Shown piece after piece: positions 8,813-21,200 of a stretch of DNA of 29,641 nucleotides. Where the stretch lies: NCBI RefSeq assembly GCF_000003605.2, contig NW_003106100.1, positions 32,244 through 61,884 on the forward strand, given 5' to 3'. Origin of the DNA: Saccoglossus kowalevskii. Lineage: Eukaryota > Hemichordata > Enteropneusta > Harrimaniidae. The translations under genes and the position numbers were made by a program. The notes beneath the pieces are model-generated. The model saw only the letters and a list, made by a program, of their open reading frames with translations, made no database searches and was not told where the DNA came from. The stretch's first letter is position 1. Every line of letters starts with the position of its first letter.

Positions 8813-10733
8813 ATGTTTGTGACTATATTATATGGAACACGTTTTACCTTAGTGAGTCATAGAATTACTGGCTGGCTGACATAACATCGATGTTTGCATG
8901 TACTGCATACTTATAATGTATACACTAGCTGACACAAGCACGAATGCTTGACGATTACATTTACGAATACTAATTTATCTTCACCATAGCTATACGTTAA
9001 CGTTACGTTCACGTTCACGTTACGTTCACGTTACGTTCACGTTACGTAACGTAACCTGTCGTCATTTATATTAATATTTCTAACGTAGCTGGGCCATTTA
9101 CAACAAGCATATAGTAGAATTTTGCAATTTTGTAATAGTATTGAATACCCCTGAATAGCAATCGTATTACATCATGTGAATAATCTTGGCAATTTTATTG
9201 TTTTTCAAAATAATATAATAACAATGACTTTGTACAGTATATGGTTCAGTGCCAGATTTTTTTTAAAAGAAGTACAATAATATTGCCGGAGCAGAGCCAG
9301 TCTTTCTAGGCACCAACATCGATTTCTTTCTATTGCACGGTTCGTATTTCGTCGGCAACGGTAGCACAGATTTTGTATTAAAATCCTGAAATGCGTATTT
9401 AATCCAATTTGATTATGCGATGAAAGTAATCGTGGTATCGTAACATCGATAGTGAGGGCGACGTTAAATATTATCATTCATATCTCATCCATTGCTCAGT
9501 TCTTGCAACACGTATGTTAAGAATAACTGGGAATTCTCGCCCGTCGCTAGTGACTTGTGGACGTGAACTGAATTGTGAATTGTATGGGAAAACGCATATC
9601 ATTTGCAGGACACATTTCCGTTAAAGCCATAGGAATATTTTAATGCTACTGTAACCTTTAAATATTGACAGCAAACATTTTAGTGTCGAAACGAAAGATG
9701 ACTTGTAATCACGATATCAGTGAATTTGATCACGTGGATTACAAGAATAGTTTTACTCTCGGGAGCGTCTTAGTATTGTCTGTGTTGCATCCAAGTTACA
9801 TTGAACTGAAATAAAAATTAATATGTAACTAATTAGCTAATTTATTTAAAAAGATAACCAAAAATCACTTAAGGTATAGATGCAGGTTTGTATTACCTGG
9901 ACAGTATTGGTTATAGCTGTTAATATTTCGCAGCTTTGTAAATAGTGGTACATGCTCAAAAAACTATTTTGAAATATAAGTACAAATATTCTCTCTTTCG
10001 AATGCTTAGCAAGATTTAGCAAGGCTGTACATGAATAAAAAATGAGGCATGGTGAAAAAAATAATGACGGAATCTTCATATTATGCACTATGTCCGGCAA
10101 TATTCACATTTCGGACTGTTACAGCCGTCTAAATTGTGTATGCAGTCTACAGTGAGCAACTATAATAGCCACATTGCCCATTGTCGACATTATCTACACT
10201 CGTCACCAATTTATTTTCAATAATAAAACGCTTTATAAATTCACGTAACGAATAAAATTAAACATGCACGGTATTTTTATCAATGCTTAAGCGACTCGAA
10301 GACATGTGCCAATTTTATATTCAGTTTTGTCATTGCTGTTATCATATTGTCGAAGCTTTAATGTTGTATTTATGTACTAATTACATATGTGGTAAATAGG
10401 ATATCAAAAATCGTCACTGTGTAATATGGTATTTATTGAACCCATGTAGTTATATTCTATGCCAAAGGCTCGGAACGAATCAAAATCACTATACTCGTTA
10501 AACAAGATATTGCACAGTCACTCAATGGATATTCATTAAAAAGTTCTCACAATGCAGAACCGTTGAGTTCACAAAACCGTGTGACATATCTGCTATGAAG
10601 GAGTCATCTACCTGACCTGACTCGTTAGTAAGACTAAATAATACGTTAGGTCACCATACATTACATCACCATATTGTTGTTATTTCGAATAGTTACTCGG
10701 GACAACGATCACCAAATACTATCTACTAAATCA
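8813..10733. other. Upstream of gene A, no gene recognised
   Basis: AT-rich DNA that may hold the gene A promoter. The one structured part is the ACGTTM repeat near 9000, listed separately. A plus-strand open stretch of about 40 codons at 9265-9385 looked faintly protein-like but matches nothing I know. Confidence 0.4.
8994..9056. repeat. Short ACGTTA/ACGTTC repeat
   Basis: A run of hexamers acgtta, acgttc and cacgtt, ending in the palindrome ttacgtaacgtaac. It is conspicuously rich in CpG compared with its surroundings. Confidence 0.8.
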
Positions 10734-10942
10734 AATATGTATCAGTTCGAGCAGCGTTTAGCAGCGTTGTTGTAAAACCTGTATGTAATTCCAAGATGCT
10801 CAATACCTCAGACGTGAAGAACAATTTGACATTGGAACTAAGAAGTCTGTGTTCGAATGATTCACGTGTCTCGGATCTGATTGTTGAAAGATACTTGCAG
10901 GAATACGACATTTTCGTCGAAGATGCTTTCAAATCGCAATAA
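10734..10942 (+). pseudogene. Inverted partial copy of K2P gene A cap sequence
   Basis: On the plus strand, opposite to gene A, the segment reads a 48-codon frame from ATG at 10796 to TAA at 10940-10942 that matches residues 68-115 of gene A. It shares SDVKNNLTLELRSLCSNDSR and then DLIVERYLQEYDI. By eye, seven differences occur in 135 aligned bases, five of them changing an amino acid (for example Trp to Ser). In-frame homology continues upstream to about 10765 (VVVKPVCNSK against IVEKPLYDSK) and weakly to 10734, across an apparent small insertion. Homology ends abruptly after GATGCTTTC, so the pore helix, filter and splice donor are missing. The piece cannot form a channel. It is most simply a recent DNA-level duplication fragment, about 2.1 kb upstream of the gene A start. 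Confidence 0.9.
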
Positions 10943-13900
10943 CATGATCTTTTGTAGCAGTAGAATTTATTCGACATACACAAGTCGTGGTAAATAGGAA
11001 GTTTCAGATCCCTGGGAGATCTTACTAAATTATTTGCGGATTGTATGTTTTTGCTCTGGTATTCCCTCACTCCTTGTCCAGGGTTTGGGAATACATTGAG
11101 ATGAAAATTATCGCGTTAGTATAACATTCTTTGTATCAAAATCCAAATTCACGTCACACTATAAGTAATTCTATAATGGTGTTACATAAATGACTTATAT
11201 ATTGTAAACAGTATTCAAATGTGTAATGCATAAACTAGTATAAAATAGGACTTGACGTACGTCTCTCCAATGCGGTGTGAATGTTGCAATGATATTTACT
11301 GGAAACTGTAACAAAAAATGGAAATCAGATAACAAAATTTGAAATACTTCTTGATAAACTCAAATAGATGGCAGTGCGTGCTGGTTTAATTGCCCGTATT
11401 TACAATTATCTATTTTTATTTTCTGTTGTGATATTGCAAGGAAATTTATTTTTTAGAAAAAAATCTCAACAGCTACAAGTTGCTCAACTGGGTTAGAATG
11501 TATTAATATAGTTATAGATTATTCAATAAACATAATTGATCACCTATCAATAACTGGCCTGACACACATAACTTTGAATGCAGTGTTCATCAATAGATGC
11601 AATGATGTAATTAATTTGGGTTTGTAATGTATGCCTGAATACGAATTAGTTGAATTGGCGACGCCCCCTATCCAACATGTTTTCGGGTGGGTGACTGCCC
11701 CCTCTGCCCGCACTCCCAAATCGCAACACGTCGGCAAATTGGGCTATATCATTATTCAGTAAGGATTGGCAATAAATTGAGGAATGAAAATAACATACCA
11801 ACCATGTTTCCCTAAACAGAAGTGCAAGAACACACAGTGATTGGCGACAACTTGGGGAAAACAAAAACAACAACTGTACACGACACTACATAGTTGAATC
11901 AGTAAGAGAAGAATACTATTTAATAAGTATATTTCAGACAAATTTCTATACAAAAAGTAAGGGGATAACAACAAAATAAATAAATGAGTGAATAAATTAA
12001 GGCAATGTACAAGGGAACAACGAATCATATCCTGACCCATTGCTGCGTCAGTTGAGTTTCCATTTTATATACAATCCATGGTATACATAATGTGATGTGG
12101 TGTTTTTACTATTAATATACGTTATCGAGAGTTGACTGGGCTGACATTTGTCGCGAGACTTATTCAAAGATGAGTAGGCGAGTATTTCACTTGATTTATT
12201 CTGCAAGACCTAGTACGTTATTACGAATTTATGTGACTTACTCAGTGACACTTATGTGATAGGTATTTTTGATGGTTAAAAACCTTTCACTTAGGTAACC
12301 GGGATTCGGTCGTTTCCACGCTAGGCTGACAAAAACGCACACGAGCTCCATTCATGTTCCCAAACGATTCTCTGCCAAGTCCCTGGTTTTCACCCGAGAC
12401 AGCATTAAATCACTCTTTATTTCTTGTCACTCCTTAACCAATTACAATCAGTATAAGAGACTCCAAGGCCTTGCCTTCAAACAAACAACCAATCACATGA
12501 AAGTTTTACACATCATAATCAATTAATTACTCGTCAAGCTGTCTAGAAAAAAACACTACTATATATTGTCAACACTAACTAATATTGATGTGGTAATAGT
12601 CTCGCACTAACATTCCACAAAGATACCACCTTAGTTAAAATCGCAAACAAAATTGGTTTAGGATTACAGCTACTGTATTGTATCTTAAAAACTGCAGAGT
12701 CATAAGATGTTTTTGGTTGATTTCGACCAGCTCGCCATCTGGTCTTGTCATTAACCTTTATCAGTATATGTCATGGCAACCACTGTCAAACTGACTGAAA
12801 TATAAATCATGATACTTATTTTGTTACTGTGGTTTAAAATGTCAATTCGTAGTATGCTACGTTGTAATCAATGATGACATCATAGGTTCGTAGTTCATGG
12901 TTTGTAATTGCTATCACAATTTGCATATCTTATTTAAATTCATAGCCTTACTCTCTAGCAAACTGAAATTGTCAGTTAATTTTAATTCACAGTAATGAAT
13001 GACTAAACATTGTAACATGGCCATATACATGTCATTCAAAATCATTTATAAATACATACTTTTGGCATTATAATAACAACTTGTCTGTCAAAGACAGGAT
13101 GGCATACTAGGAAGTGTTTTATGCTGTGCGGCATTACAGTACAAATTCTGGCGTTATTAATTTTTTTGTGAATTTACATATTACGATGCATAACGTATAT
13201 AATTGTACCAAATTTCATGCTTTTAAAAAGGTATACTTCGAGAACAAATGACCGAGATCGGACTGCAGGTTATTGCACTTTGTCTCTCAGCAGAGAGATG
13301 TCATTGAACTAGTGACGCTGCGAGCACAATACAATCTTTTACAGTATATATCTAATTACTATGCAAATTAGAATCGCTTGTCAATAAATATGCAAATTTT
13401 CAACTGTATTGCATTCGTTTGACCGCTTGAACACAGCGGTCGTCAACGCAAACACGACAAAACACCCTTCAACCAGGCTCTAACGAAAACTTACTCTCGT
13501 ATTCAAACTTGTTTTCTTCTTTGGATGATATTCGTTAACGAGTATGATCAAGTGTTTCAGACTGTTATTATAGAATATAACTAGATTATGATACAGTTGT
13601 TTCATACAGCATTTTCAAATCTACGCTTAGATAATCGTGGCTTGCAAGGATATATGTATGATGATTTTGTTGTTCTTTTTTATATAAGTAGTATTTCTCT
13701 TTGATAACCGAAATATAAATGTAATAACAATAATAATATAATATGTGTAAAACATATGGTTTACTAATAGTATGCACTTAGTGTAACATCGGCAATGTTT
13801 TATAATGTTTAATTGACTAGTGCATATACAAATCGAATTCTTAAACAATAATAGAATAATTTATTATATTGTGACGGTAAATATAGATTAAGTGTTATCT

Positions 13901-14487
13901 GTTTGACACTAGAGAATGAAAAGGGGATAGTATAGGGTAGGCTTGGTTGGTAGTGTTTAACTATGTTATATAATTGTGTAATACTCTTATGACTGATTTC
14001 ACAATTTCATAAACGTATAGTTTCAGTAATATAAAATTTACGGTTTATATTCAACCTTCATAATGTAAGATTTTATCTCAGATGTGACTGTGTGTATTGT
14101 TGAATGGGTTTGTTCCAATTTCTCTTGGGTAAATTGGCAAGTATCTTAAATGCTGAACACGAATTTAGACGTAATGCATTACCGCTATTATTAAATATTT
14201 ATACTCGGTTATACCCGGAGACAATATTGGTGTGCCCAATGGGGTGATTGCGGTCTAGTTGTGCAATATATATTAAAGATATAATATGCATCAAGCATCA
14301 AACCTTTATCAAGAATTCACGGCAAAGGTTATGTTACAATGGAATTTACGTTCTACATCGAAACTAGATATACCCTTCTGTTGAACTTTTTTTACTGAGC
14401 ATGAGGACGCTCGTTCGAGTCGTATTAAGTTTGTGTTATCCATAACAATGAACAAATAAAAAACAACGTATGACAAGGGGAACAGAA
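10943..14487. other. Intergenic, no gene recognised
   Basis: AT-rich DNA between the cap fragment and the 43-bp minisatellite. Two patches stand out by higher GC content: 11655-11715, with runs of C and G, and 12300-12540, where a plus-strand frame stays open for about 75 codons without a convincing Met start. I recognise neither. Minus-strand ORFs near 11540-12040 are hydrophobic products of AT-rich sequence. Confidence 0.4.
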
Positions 14488-15238
14488 CAGCCTAGGACAA
14501 GGCAAGGTCACTATCGTGGTCAAATAAGAACAACTAGAACAAGGCAAGGTCACTATCGTGGTCAAATAAGAACAGCCTAGGACAAGGCAAGGTCACTATC
14601 GTGGTCAAATAAGAACAACCTAGAACAAGGCAAGGTCACTATCGTGGTCAAATAAGAACAGCCTAGGAAAAAGACAAGGTCACTATCGTGGTCAAATAAG
14701 AACAGCCTAGGACAAGGCAAGGTCACTATCGTGGTCAAATAAGAACAACCTAGAACAAGGCAAGGTCACTATCGTGGTCAAATAAGAACAGCCTAGGACA
14801 AGGCAAGGTCACTATCGTGGTCAAATAAGAACAACCTAGAACAAGGCAAGGTCACTATCGTGGTCAAATAAGAACAGCCTAGGAAAAAGACAAGGTCACT
14901 ATCGTGGTCAAATAAGAACAGCCTAGGACAAGGCAAGGTCACTATCGTGGTCAAATAAGAACAACCTAGGACAAGGCAAGGTCACTATCGTGGTCAAATA
15001 AGAACAACCTAGGACAAGGCAAGGTCACTATCGTGGTCAAATAAGAACAACCTAGAACAAGGCAAGGTCACTATCGTGGTCAAATAAGAACAACCTAGGA
15101 CAAGGCAAGGTCACTATCGTGGTCAAATAAGAACAACCTAGGACAAGGCAAGGTCACTATCGTGGTCAAATAAGAACAACCTAGGACAAGGCAAGGTCAC
15201 TATCGTGGTCAAATATGAACAGCCTAGGAAAAAGACAA
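14488..15238. repeat. 43-bp minisatellite with higher-order structure
   Basis: About 18 copies of a 43-bp unit with the core caaggtcactatcgtggtca followed by aataagaaca. The core is nearly invariant and variation sits in the junction. Type A has gcctaggacaagg, type B acctagaacaagg, type C gcctaggaaaaagac (one base longer) and type D acctaggacaagg. The order reads A B A B C, A B A B C, then A D D B D D D C, so a five-unit block of about 216 bp is itself duplicated. The unit length is not a multiple of three. Each unit holds AGGTCA and TGGTCA six bases apart. Confidence 0.93.
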
Positions 15239-15465
15239 GTTTACTGTCATTGTCAATTGAAAATAACATAGAACAAGACGACATGACTATTATGGACAGA
15301 CGGACACAACGTTTACTTGTTATATTCTGTTTGGCCATAATTGGAACAGACATGATATTTAAAGTAGTATTTATTAGACAAGTAAAACAGTTGTTAAAAC
15401 AAACTGGAGGTCAAACAAAATCAATAAAAATAAGTACCTCTTCAAATCGGGATGCCATTGCGTGA
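15205..15465 (+). CDS. Hypothetical small membrane protein, uncertain
   Basis: An open frame emerges from the last minisatellite unit and ends at TGA 15463-15465. The first in-frame ATG after the array is near 15283. From there about 60 residues can be read, with one probable membrane segment (RLLVIFCLAIIGTDMIFK) followed by a basic, polar tail (KQLLKQTGGQTKSIKIS). I do not recognise it. No splice sites or second exon were identified, and AT-rich DNA readily produces hydrophobic frames, so it may be chance or the remnant of a gene whose 5' part was replaced by the array. Confidence 0.18.
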   Translation: MVKYEQPRKKTSLLSLSIENNIEQDDMTIMDRRTQRLLVIFCLAIIGTDMIFKVVFIRQVKQLLKQTGGQTKSIKISTSSNRDAIA

Positions 15466-16918
15466 TGCGTGTAAATATTTCGCTCTTCATTTTATAAAAT
15501 AAAATGTAATATGGGTGATTGAAACTTCGCGGCTATTCTTCTAGCATTAAATCTCAAAAATAACACTGCCATATATAATATGCTTTGTACTTTCCCTGTA
15601 AATACCAACTCTAATTTAAACTACTTCACAACAATGTTATTTACATATATTATAACATGTAACTGTCGATGACATGGTAGTACACATAATATTTTATTCA
15701 TTTAGAGCTGATTCAAAAGGCATACAACTTAATGCAAGCTTTCCGTACACATTATTAGGATTCAACCATTTTTACTCTGTATTCGGTTAAAACATGACGT
15801 CGATGTATTTTCATAAAAAAAAATTAAAAATGTAAATCAATATGTTACTCACCACGACGTAATCAATTACACACAGAATATGCGATGAAGAGTACTTTCC
15901 GAGCTTATTGATATTGTACTCAAAACAGGTTCCTGGTCGGTCAGTCATGTTCTCATATTAGGCTTAATACATGGAGACAGTTGACAGTTGACAGTTTTTG
16001 ATAAATCAGTTTAATCGAATCGAGGTTAATAACAATGGTAAATATCAATTTTACAAGTCAACGTCAATTTTTACCTGTTGGAGAATGTTGTGATGACAAA
16101 ACAATTCTTCAATGATGATGCTAATCAAGATTTCCATATTTTCTTGTCAGTTTTTGGAGAAGTTTATAAAAATTAGGATAAAATCATGTACACGTCTACC
16201 CGAAGTGAGTGAGCCTCGCTTCCGTCATCGCTTTACATTCATTATGAAATTACAATTGCATAAATCCCCAATATCTTCGTTATCAATTGCCTGTAGAGGG
16301 CGTGCATTGAAAATGGGTTTGACTCAATTACACCCTAATATATTCACTTCAATGTTTAATCAACACGCTAAACAGACAGAATGATATGTATATATACCAT
16401 AAAGGGATAAAATGAAAAACTCACCAATTCTCAGTGATTCTCACGTAAAGTTCGCGATGATAAATATTATTATTTACATATGTTTATAAAACCTAGTAAC
16501 ATGTACAATACAATTAACGGTTACATATAAATGCACAGATGTTTCAAATCGTGACTATGTTTGTAAACACATATGGCGAAAATGTATTACATACAGTATC
16601 TTGATTGATGGAGGAGGACTGGCGCCAAAATACGTCCACAAATGTAGATGAAATATTGTATCATTTGACTTAATTAGCCATTATATATACAAAGACAATA
16701 TGTACACAATTATTGAAATATAGAACAATGATTGCTTAATTTAGCTTTCAAAAAGGCGAGATATTTGCATTCAGGTAATTAAATAAATATACTAAGAAAG
16801 GTTTTTCTATGAGTGATCAATGCTTTGATGATGATTTATAATGGATGTTTTAGACGTATATTCTAGAATTCTCGTAATTACATGTCAAATTTGAAACTAG
16901 GGTCAAAATATTAATTTG

Positions 16919-16926
16919 TGACGTCA
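16919..16926. promoter_or_regulatory. Consensus CRE octamer
   Basis: A perfect palindromic TGACGTCA, about 570 bp beyond the stop codon of gene B. A second perfect copy lies in the gene B intron at 23079-23086. These match the CREB/ATF site; no functional evidence is visible. Confidence 0.25.
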
Positions 16927-17139
16927 ATAGTACATTTGCATTATAATTAATAAGGCACACAAATATGCATGAAATATTCGATGAAAATAAATTAAAAATA
17001 TATGTTGCTCACATGAGTTTGTACTCATTTAAATGACCAATATAGAAAGTAAGGGTTTGATGATTATTGTCTTTGTTTTTTTTTAAACCTACGTCACTGG
17101 GTTTTACATTCTCTGTTAATAATGTTTGCTTTATGATCG

Positions 17140-17145
17140 TTTATT
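17140..17145 (-). terminator. Possible polyadenylation signal of gene B
   Basis: TTTATT on the plus strand reads AATAAA on the gene strand, about 350 bases after the stop codon, which implies a 3' UTR of roughly 370 bases. It is unproven in AT-rich DNA. Confidence 0.3.
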
Positions 17146-17491
17146 GAAATATTAATTCAGAATCAATACGGACATAATCATTTTTCTTAACTATTCATCG
17201 AACGAGCATAAAATAATACTAACAACACTGCATTGTTGGTATTGCATTCAATAATACGTAAACTTTGCAAATCATTTGTTAGTTTTATATGAAAATTAGG
17301 ACTGCATACATTATAACTGTAGTTAAAATATTGTTAATAGTAAACCCTACATTATTCTGTTTTGTTTTAATCACAGCATATAATAAGGTATACGTCATCT
17401 TAGCCATATATCGATCCAAACCAATATCACTGAATGTGACAGAATGTGTGTGTGTGTTTCAAACTATACACGAGCTAGCTAGCGAGATTGT

Positions 17492-18294
17492 TCACACAGC
17501 TGCAGCATCCAACACATTGTCACGAGTCATAGCTGTTGATTTATTCACATATAAAATACTCTGTTCTTCACAATGTGGACTATTTGATTCGACGTCTTCG
17601 AATTCACTGACACTCGCATGATCATTTCCGTTTCCGAACAGAAAATGAGAAAGGTTTTTCATTCGTGTGATTGTCAAATGTACACACGTAGACATAAGGA
17701 TAAGACCACAAAGAATGAAAACCTCGAGATATATCTCCGTAGGTCCATCCTCAACCTTTGGTAACATGTCTCCAAAACCCACGGTTGTGTAAGTGATGGT
17801 ACAAAAGTACATGGCATCTAAATAACTCCAGCCGTCTTGAGTACTTGCGAACACCAGGGCGCTGAGTAAAATGTACGCAATCAACAATATCGCAAGTAAA
17901 TATATCGGAACTTGAATTTCTGTTTCACTGCCAGATTCTTTTGTGTGTTGTCCCTGCTTCAGTGAAGAGCTTCTAGGTTCTGCACTGCAACCTACGGAAC
18001 ATGGTCCGTCATTTCGTGTAGGTGTATCGTTGTCTTTATTACACACTCGCTGTTCTCTTCCCTTCGGGGCCGATGAAGAGGCTGACCCGGTACGGTGCAC
18101 CGATGATGTATGTTTGGAGCTGCATACTCTTCTTTTATCCCCGATAACGATTTTTTTGTATATCTTCTTCAAAGGAGATGCTAGTAGTTCGCCAAGTTTT
18201 GCCAGATAAAGAAAAAATAAAGGAATTCCAATCAATGCATATGGAACACAAAATAATTTGCCACCTTCAGTTGCTGGGACGATGTTTCCGTATC
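17492..18294 (-). CDS. K2P potassium channel B, exon 2 (last coding exon)
   Basis: The exon starts after the acceptor ttttatttcag at 18295, completes the split Gly codon, and ends at TGA 17494-17492. It encodes residues 133-399 of a two-pore-domain K+ leak channel: GYGNIVP closing the first pore loop, M2 (about 145-168), a cytoplasmic loop of about 90 residues rich in Ser, Lys and Arg, M3 (261-284), the second filter TVGFGD (303-308), M4 (321-341) and a 58-residue acidic tail ending LDAAAV. The hydrophobic C-terminus might be a weak PDZ ligand. Unlike gene A, the residue after the first GYG is the usual Asn. The open frame continues upstream of the acceptor for about 72 codons, but that part is intron. 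The exon layout is identical to gene A, which lies downstream in the same direction. Confidence 0.95.
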
Positions 18295-21200
18295 CTGAAA
18301 TAAAAAAATATTTCGTTATTGCACTTGTATGTATTGTACTTATATATAAATCATTTTTCTTCAACGCTATCGCAGTAATCAAAGTAAAATAAATAGGGTT
18401 GCATGTTCTAAGCGTGGAATAAGCATCCTTTTCGATGATGTGTGATGGTCGATTGCATGGCAAGCTGGATTGTGCAGAGTCGGTGTCGTGTCGCCAGTTG
18501 AAATAACACACATGGTACTTTGTTCATTTATTTTTACTATGAAATCGTATTACTTTGCAGCCAATCGAGCTTCGTTTCATTCAGCTACTTATAATATAAT
18601 GTGAATATAATATACATCGCATTAGTGTTTACACAACTTCCACAGGGTAAAATAACATAAAAGAAAATTTTCAAACAAACGTACCTTACAGTACCATACC
18701 ATACAACGTTAGGAATTCATTCTAACATTTATTCACTAATATTATTGGAAATAACCAGTTTTATCGCATTCCATTGAACATGTTTATATATTAGATATTT
18801 ACATAAATCTGTCAGTATATTTATATACCACGGTACATAAATAGTACATCAAACAAATAAATCAATCATCTATATCCCTATAAGCCATATTTTCTAAATT
18901 AGCTAATGTTGCTTACAGAACTTCGGTAATCTGATCCGTACATAGATTCAATATTTATACTATGTCGGGTAAATGTCATAAGCTAGAACAACGTGCAATG
19001 AATGTGTACAATTTCTGCAGATTGATGATAAAAATATGCGACATAAATGTATTCATTAATAATTGAGGAGGACATTGAGAATACAGAAAATGGATTTATT
19101 CAGCTTGGTTATCACGTGCCACAAAGGTAAAATCTAGTTCATAATATAGCATTTCCTTGCCATAATCGCGCGCATATGTTAATCAGTTGAACATATCTAC
19201 ATGTATGGGTGCGTATTTTGAGACAGTGTCGGGTGGTCAGTGATAACTGTGGAGGGAGGAGGGGGCGAGGGGAATACCTGTGGAAAACACAATTTATCAT
19301 ATCCTTATATCATATCTATATACAGCTTACAAGAATATATCTCAATTTGTCCCCTGTAAAAAGTTGTTAAAGTTTCATCTTTTTTGTCTACACATGCTCC
19401 AACCTCGTAAAATGTCGGACTTTTTAACTCTCACATCATTATGGAACGGGGGAAGTGGGTAGCTGGTACAGGTTACAGGAAATAATAAAGGCATTCTACG
19501 TTTTTACAGGAAATAAAATGAAAGTTCTATTTACAGTAAAAAATAGGTTTTTACACATTACAGATAACGCAAAAGTCCAATTCGTTTTACATTATTATAA
19601 TATATTTGGTAATTTGTGTTTATAAAACAAAATTGGAAATATATATACGCTTAGAAAAAATATGATCTTTATACAACTTACGGACGAATAAAATAACTAA
19701 TTTTATTTCACACCATGCTCCTGTCTACACTTTTACATTTTTTTATTTATTTAAATTACAACATTACGAAAATAAAAACAATTGATTACAGCTTACGAAA
19801 ATACCCCTTGCCGACCCTTACACTCATTACTTCATAGGCGATCACTTATACATCATTTGCATATTTTATATGGACAATCTAATTACATGTGTTAGTGAAA
19901 TGCACCCAGCAAATATTGCTTCGTGCTGTGTGTCTGTATGAGTGTTCACATAATTACCCAAAGGCACAAATATTCAGTCTCTCCAAAGTTTATAAACATA
20001 CCCCCCCCCCTGTGACTCGCGAGAGCTATATTTCATGGACAACAATCATAAGACAATTTCACAGTATGTGCTCAGTTATGTTCACAATAACACTCCAAAA
20101 AATAAATAGCTAGGGCCTTCAAACATATTTACATGTGGACCGCATTGCACCGTATTGTCTTGTGGTTGCTACTGAATGATCACGAATATTTACCTCTATG
20201 AAATTTTGTGATAGAACGGTTTTATAATTTGAACGTCTAAAGTGTTACAGTATGATGCAGGTAGGAGTATGGTGTTTATTCAACTTGACTTGCACGCGAG
20301 TGTTACGAATTCATATAACTTATATAAATAGGATAAATATAGTAATCAATCACCCAAATTTTAACTCTGTACTGAATATTGTAGATTGTTGTTTTTAAAA
20401 TGTAATTAACTTGTCATAACATAAATATACAACGCGAAACACCATGATTACCACGTATTTCTGACACAACTTATTTATTCAGGTTCTCTACTTCAAGGAG
20501 AAATTACAAATATATGGTGAAGTTAGTTATGGCGGGAGATGCCTCCTAACTACGAGAGCAATGACCTCATTGCGTTTACAGTGCAAGTATGTGTCGATAC
20601 TACCTCTTTTAGCTGCGCGAATCACTTTGCTCAAGTCACAATTTTAATCTTAATTGTGCGTCAAAATGATTCGAACATACATAAACGCTTCATATATATC
20701 TATAAATATTTCACCCCAAGCCTCTATTCAGAGAAACGTAGATTAACAAATTCTCCACGTCCACTATAGTCTTTATTTTAAGGGGAAGCTGAAAATCGCT
20801 AAAATTGAGTAATACAAAATTTTTTTGTTTGCTATCTTTTTTGTATTACTTTATTGTATTTTCAACTAAGATCCCACTCCGGGATACGGTTTCAATAAAG
20901 ATTATTATTATTACAAAGCCATTAAATTTGGTGTTCCACCATTAGGAAAACACATAACGCTATACAAAATTCATCACTTTTCACTATCACATGTGTTTCT
21001 TTACAAAGCCAATGTTGGTTTCTGGACCCTAATGTAAACAAAAAATGAAGCAAAGGTAAGAAACGTACGTTTTTGTGTATTACAATTTTTTTAAATATTA
21101 CATTAAGTGAGAATTAAACCCAATGTACTTGTTTTTGTGCTAAGTGTGTAATTGTTATTCTTAGTGAGTGTTTTGCAACGTATAATTCGTACACTGAAAA

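Larger units (their letters stand above)
15466..17491. other. Downstream of gene B, no gene recognised
   Basis: AT-rich DNA that includes the likely 3' UTR of gene B. A short triple gacagtt repeat lies at about 15977-15996. A plus-strand ORF at 16112-16384 has no recognisable features. Confidence 0.4.

Noticed and set aside
8994-9056. Possible interstitial telomere repeat
   Set aside because: The hexamers are ACGTTA and ACGTTC, not TTAGGG or a known variant.
9265-9385. Plus-strand open stretch of about 40 codons (contains GAEPVFLGTNIDFF)
   Set aside because: Slightly protein-like but with no recognised motif, no clear splice sites and short enough to be chance.
10726-11070. Minus-strand ORF of 114 codons
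   Set aside because: It is the antisense shadow of the K2P cap fragment on the plus strand and has no features of its own.
11540-12040. Overlapping minus-strand ORFs of 65 to 94 codons
   Set aside because: They are low-complexity hydrophobic frames typical of AT-rich DNA and overlap one another in different frames.
12300-12540. Plus-strand open stretch of about 75 codons in a higher-GC patch
   Set aside because: There is no Met start near its beginning, no motif I know, and no partner exon; composition alone is not enough to call a gene.
18295-18511. N-terminal extension of about 72 codons on gene B exon 2
   Set aside because: It precedes a clear acceptor (ttttatttcag) at the exact K2P phase-1 position, and exon 1 at 24420-24816 supplies the true N-terminal half. 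The extension is intron sequence.
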